Part shown: piece by piece, positions 32,175-35,287 of the stretch
Numbering within the stretch: position 1 is the first letter of the stretch
How the letters are laid out: each line of letters begins with the position of its first letter
Assembly (NCBI GenBank): GCA_002385805.1
Contig: DGEF01000104.1
Coordinates: 1-35,287 of the forward strand
Direction of reading: 5' to 3'
Length of the DNA: 35,287 nucleotides
Origin: Peptococcaceae bacterium UBA3933
GTDB lineage: Bacteria > Bacillota > Peptococcia > Peptococcales > BICA1-8
Notes under the pieces: generated by a model
Databases searched by the model: none
What the model saw: the letters and a program-made list of their open reading frames with translations, nothing else
Told to the model about the DNA's origin: nothing
Translations under genes and position numbers: made by a program

Positions 32175-33068
32175 TTAACTTCTAAATGCCGTTAATATTT
32201 TATGAAAATAATTCTTTAAGCCAACTGCTTGAGGTAACCGAAAATTTTGCTTAGTAAACTCAGCAGCCATAGAGTAAATATTTGTGCTGGCTTTAGAATA
32301 AGGAAAACTTAAAAGAAAAGGTTCTTGTTTTTTCACTGCTTGAGAAACCACTTTGTCATCAAGAATCCATCCCATGCTTTCCAAGTTACAGTCTTTTAAA
32401 AACTTATCTACCACTAATTTCAATTTATTTGCTGTAAGCCTTCCTTCTTCAGGGGATAAGGCTCTATTAACGATTAGTTTCAATTTACCTTGATATTTTT
32501 GCATAACTAAAGTTTTAATCAGTCCATAGGCATCTGTTAAAGCAGTTGGTTCCGGTGTAGTAATCACCAAAACTTCATCAGCAGCCAAACTAAAATTAAG
32601 AACACTTCTGGAAAGCCCTGCTCCTGTATCAATTAGTAGATAGTCATATTCCCCTTCCAGGGAAGTCAGCTTAAGTAAAAACCTTTCCAATTGCCATTCC
32701 TTTAGTTCAGCTAATTCAAAAACACCGGAACCACCGGGAATTATCTTAATTCCTTCAGGCCCTTCGATTATAATCTCAGCCAGTTCTTTTTCTTCATTCA
32801 GCACATGATATAAATTATAGGATGGCGTAATGCCTAAAACTACATCAATATTAGCCAGGCCAAAATCTGCATCTAAAATGATAACTTTCTTGCCCATTTC
32901 CACTAAAGCTAAACCAAAATTTATGGTAAAGTTTGTTTTACCGACTCCGCCTTTACCAGAAGTAATAGAAATTACCTGGGTTCTTTTTTTTATGCCTTGC
33001 AAGTCACTTTCTACTTCTGACTTTAAATTTTTCACTAATGCTCGTAAACGATCTAATTGAGTACTCAT
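32175..33068 (-). CDS. flhG: Flagellar number regulator FlhG (MinD/ParA-type ATPase)
   Basis: FlhG is a MinD-like ATPase that limits flagella number and stimulates the FlhF GTPase. The 297-residue protein has the deviant Walker A motif SGKGGVGKT at 37-45 and the Walker B-like VIILDADFGLANID. A later DTGAGLSRSVL (Walker A') block follows, and a basic amphipathic C-terminal segment that could bind membrane. The N-terminus carries TQLDRLRALVK, which resembles but does not exactly match the DQAxxLR motif that activates FlhF. The ATG at 33068 overlaps the flhF stop by 4 bases. Confidence 0.92.
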   Translation of the reverse strand: MSTQLDRLRALVKNLKSEVESDLQGIKKRTQVISITSGKGGVGKTNFTINFGLALVEMGKKVIILDADFGLANIDVVLGITPSYNLYHVLNEEKELAEIIIEGPEGIKIIPGGSGVFELAELKEWQLERFLLKLTSLEGEYDYLLIDTGAGLSRSVLNFSLAADEVLVITTPEPTALTDAYGLIKTLVMQKYQGKLKLIVNRALSPEEGRLTANKLKLVVDKFLKDCNLESMGWILDDKVVSQAVKKQEPFLLSFPYSKASTNIYSMAAEFTKQNFRLPQAVGLKNYFHKILTAFRS

Positions 33069-34234
33069 TGGGCACCATCCCCTAGGATAAGCTCTGCTAA
33101 TTTTCGGTAGTCGGCTACTTCTATATCATCAGGAACATTTTGACCGGTAGTACAATAAGATAGATTTTTTTTCGTTTTATACACAGTACTTAAAATAGCA
33201 CCATAAGTTGAAGTTTCATCAAGTTTAGTAAATAAGAGCCTGCTAAAATTCACTTTTTCGAAATTATTAATGATCTCCAACATATCCTTATATCTGGTAG
33301 TAGCACTTAATACTAAAAATGTTTCATCAGGTTGGGCAGCCTCTAAAAAACCTTTTAATTCGGTCATTTGTACTACATTTTTATGACTTCTTCCTGCGGT
33401 ATCGATAAAAATCAAATCTTTGTCTTTGTGATTTAAGATACTGTTTTTCATACTCTGAGGTGTAAAGACTACTTCTACTGGTATTCCCATAATTTCTCCT
33501 ACTGTTTTCAGCTGTTCTACCGCGGCAATTCGATAAGTATCAGAAGTGATTAAAGCAATTTTTTTCTGGTCATTAAGGGCAAAATTTGCAGCTAGTTTAG
33601 CAATGGTAGTAGTTTTACCTACACCGGTAGGACCTACCAAAGCAAAAACCATTTGTTTTCTTTTTTGTGGTAAAACTATAGGTTTGGGTTTTTTTAAAAT
33701 ATTACCGATAGTCTCTATAAACTCTTGACGGATATAATCTTTATCTTCTTGTTTTTCCGAAGGGATTCTTTCCATAGTGCGCTTTACTATGCGGCTAGCC
33801 AGTTTTTCTTCTACATCATTTTCAACTAAAATCTGAAAAAATTTTTTTTCTGCTCGACTTAAACCAATATTTAGACTAGCATATTCAATTTTATCAATTA
33901 TTTCCTTGATCTGGCTTTTCATTTCTGTCAATTCATTATTTAGCTCTACATCCCTATCCTTATTTATTTCTTCTTTAATTTCGTAATTTACCCCTTCTCT
34001 TTCCGGTAAAACCTGGTTTTTCTCTTCCGGTTTAGGTAAAACTCTATTTTCCGTTAAACGATAGTTTTCATCTACGGCAGCAGTAACTTCCACAAATTCT
34101 TTAGCAAAAAAACCTAAAAAGCCACCTTCTTTAAATTTGCGCGTATTGAGGATAATTGCGTCTTTGCCCATTTCCATTTTTACCTTTACCATTGCATCCT
34201 GAATATTTTTAGCTACAAACCTTTTTACACGCAT
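33065..34234 (-). CDS. flhF: Flagellar biosynthesis GTPase FlhF
   Basis: FlhF is an SRP-type GTPase that places new flagella. The 389-residue protein has an N-terminal basic region (about 1-50), a variable charged linker at about 60-100, an N domain and a G domain. The P-loop is GPTGVGKTTTIAK at 201-213. The G2 and G3 motifs are ITSDTYRIAAVEQL and FIDTAGR, and the specificity motif is LTKLDETSTYGAIL. Length is typical for Firmicutes. Its ATG directly follows the flhA stop codon with no gap, so translation is coupled. Confidence 0.94.
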   Translation of the reverse strand: MRVKRFVAKNIQDAMVKVKMEMGKDAIILNTRKFKEGGFLGFFAKEFVEVTAAVDENYRLTENRVLPKPEEKNQVLPEREGVNYEIKEEINKDRDVELNNELTEMKSQIKEIIDKIEYASLNIGLSRAEKKFFQILVENDVEEKLASRIVKRTMERIPSEKQEDKDYIRQEFIETIGNILKKPKPIVLPQKRKQMVFALVGPTGVGKTTTIAKLAANFALNDQKKIALITSDTYRIAAVEQLKTVGEIMGIPVEVVFTPQSMKNSILNHKDKDLIFIDTAGRSHKNVVQMTELKGFLEAAQPDETFLVLSATTRYKDMLEIINNFEKVNFSRLLFTKLDETSTYGAILSTVYKTKKNLSYCTTGQNVPDDIEVADYRKLAELILGDGAQ

Positions 34235-35287
34235 TTAAATATTCACCATCCCTACGGCTTCGATTTCCACATTAGAAGGAATTTCATTATATGAAAGAAC
34301 CGGAATGCGGGGAAAACTCCGTTCAAGTAGCCTACGTAAATACAGACGTACTACCGGAGGAGTAAGAATAACAACCTCTAAGCCCATTACAGACACCTGT
34401 TCCAAATTATCGCTTACAGCTTTTATTATTTTTTGAGCTTGTGTTGGTTCCAGAGCCAGGTAATTGCCTTGCTCAGTTTCCCGAATACTGTCTCTAATCA
34501 CCTGTTCAACAGTTGGGCTAATGGTAATTACGGAAATTTTATTGGTATCATCAGTATATATATTGGCTATTTGACGGCTTAAGCCTTGCCTAACATATTC
34601 AGTTAAAAGATCAATATCCTTGGTTACAGAAGCATAATCACACAGTGTTTCCAAAATAGTATTCATATCTCTGATAGGGACTCTTTCCTTTAATAAGTTA
34701 ACTACTACTTTATGGATTTCACTTAAAGTTAAAACTTGGGGTATGAGTTCTTCAACCACAGCCGGATAATCTTTCTTCACATGGTCTATAAGTGCCTGCA
34801 AATCTTGTCTGGTCATAATCTCACCGGCATGATCTTTAATAAATTCCGTTAAATGAGTAACCAACACCGTAGGAGGATCAACTACCGTATACCCACTTAT
34901 TTCCGCTTCATCTCTCTTTTCTTCTGAAATCCACAGAGCAGGCAAACCAAAAGCCGGTTCCCTGGTTTCTATCCCCTCAATTATAGGAGCATCACCTGGG
35001 TTCATAGCTAAAAAGTAATCTAACATTAGCTCCCCTTCCACTAAAGGTACACCCTTAAGTTTGATTACATACTTATTAGGTGCAAGCTGCATATTATCTC
35101 TAATTCGAATGGGAGGTACAACCAGTCCCAATTCTAAAGCAATCTGTTTTCTAATCAGGACCACTCTATCTAAAAGGTCTCCTCCCTGGCTATTATCAAC
35201 CAAAGGAATAAGACCATATCCTAATTCCAATTCTAAAGTATCAACATTTAGAAGACTGTAAACATTTTCCGGCTTCTTAATTTCTTC
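34235..35287 (-). CDS. flhA: Flagellar biosynthesis protein FlhA, C-terminal half (partial)
   Basis: FlhA is the export-gate protein of the flagellar type III secretion system. The visible 350 residues are the cytosolic C-terminal domain and linker; the membrane part lies beyond the right edge, as does the start. The frame is open to the last base. Diagnostic blocks are ENVYSLLNVDTLELELGYG, GGDLLDRVVLIRKQIALELG, VPPIRIRDNMQL and, near the end, the NILETLCDYASVTKD block. The TTG at 35230 is an internal leucine codon, not a start. FlhA-FlhF-FlhG order is conserved in Firmicutes. Confidence 0.95.
   Translation of the reverse strand, partial: EEIKKPENVYSLLNVDTLELELGYGLIPLVDNSQGGDLLDRVVLIRKQIALELGLVVPPIRIRDNMQLAPNKYVIKLKGVPLVEGELMLDYFLAMNPGDAPIIEGIETREPAFGLPALWISEEKRDEAEISGYTVVDPPTVLVTHLTEFIKDHAGEIMTRQDLQALIDHVKKDYPAVVEELIPQVLTLSEIHKVVVNLLKERVPIRDMNTILETLCDYASVTKDIDLLTEYVRQGLSRQIANIYTDDTNKISVITISPTVEQVIRDSIRETEQGNYLALEPTQAQKIIKAVSDNLEQVSVMGLEVVILTPPVVRLYLRRLLERSFPRIPVLSYNEIPSNVEIEAVGMVNI

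Overview
The window is about 35 kb of low-G+C DNA from a motile member of the Firmicutes. Every convincing gene lies on the minus strand, so transcription runs from high to low coordinates. Read in that direction, the order is flhA-flhF-flhG-(PilZ)-cheB-cheA-cheW-cheC-cheD-sigD-fapA-(106-aa ORF)-(SwrB-like)-rpsB-tsf-pyrH-frr-(60-aa ORF)-uppS-cdsA-(AI-2E permease)-dxr-rseP-ispG-proS-(GT2)-(mgtC)-polC-rimP-nusA-ylxR-ylxQ-infB-rbfA-nrnA-truB-ribF. This is the tail of the Bacillus/Clostridia fla/che operon running into the conserved translation/isoprenoid/replication block. PolC, CheC and CheD support a Gram-positive origin. ispG between rseP and proS, FapA beside sigD and a short EF-Ts suggest a Clostridia lineage of Peptococcaceae type (inference, no species call).

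Region 1 (about 23.9-35.3 kb) is motility and chemotaxis: the C-terminal half of FlhA, the FlhF/FlhG pair that places and counts flagella, a PilZ c-di-GMP receptor, CheB, CheA, CheW, CheC, CheD, the flagellar sigma factor SigD, a FapA-like polymer-forming protein, a small charged unknown protein, and a membrane-anchored SwrB-like protein. Most genes overlap or are separated by fewer than 30 bases, so they probably form one transcript. No cheR or cheY is in the window.

Region 2 (about 15.7-23.9 kb) starts with a good sigma-A promoter and a structured leader before rpsB. tsf, pyrH, frr, a PASTA-like 60-aa ORF, uppS, cdsA, an AI-2E permease, dxr and rseP follow. Hairpins after rpsB, after tsf and before uppS probably divide this run into expression segments. 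uppS, cdsA and dxr serve isoprenoid and lipid supply for the envelope, and rseP performs intramembrane proteolysis.

Region 3 (about 7.3-15.6 kb) holds ispG, proS, a GT2 glycosyltransferase, an MgtC-family membrane protein and polC. It is bracketed by two inverted copies of a roughly 165-base hairpin-bearing intergenic repeat. The PolC is short because the DnaQ-like proofreading exonuclease, normally inserted in the PHP domain, is absent. Next to the second repeat copy are three 31-32-base-spaced direct repeats that resemble a transposon-end array.

Region 4 (1-7.2 kb) is the canonical rimP-nusA-ylxR-ylxQ-infB-rbfA-nrnA-truB-ribF translation/RNA operon, without ylxP between infB and rbfA. ribF runs off the left edge.

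Most of the window is conserved housekeeping DNA. The items that deserve attention are the exonuclease-less PolC, the inverted repeat pair, the spaced direct repeats, the rpsB leader and attenuator, and the small unknown proteins at the end of the motility operon. Several start codons were moved from the longest open frame to a downstream codon with a proper Shine-Dalgarno sequence; each case is explained in its entry.
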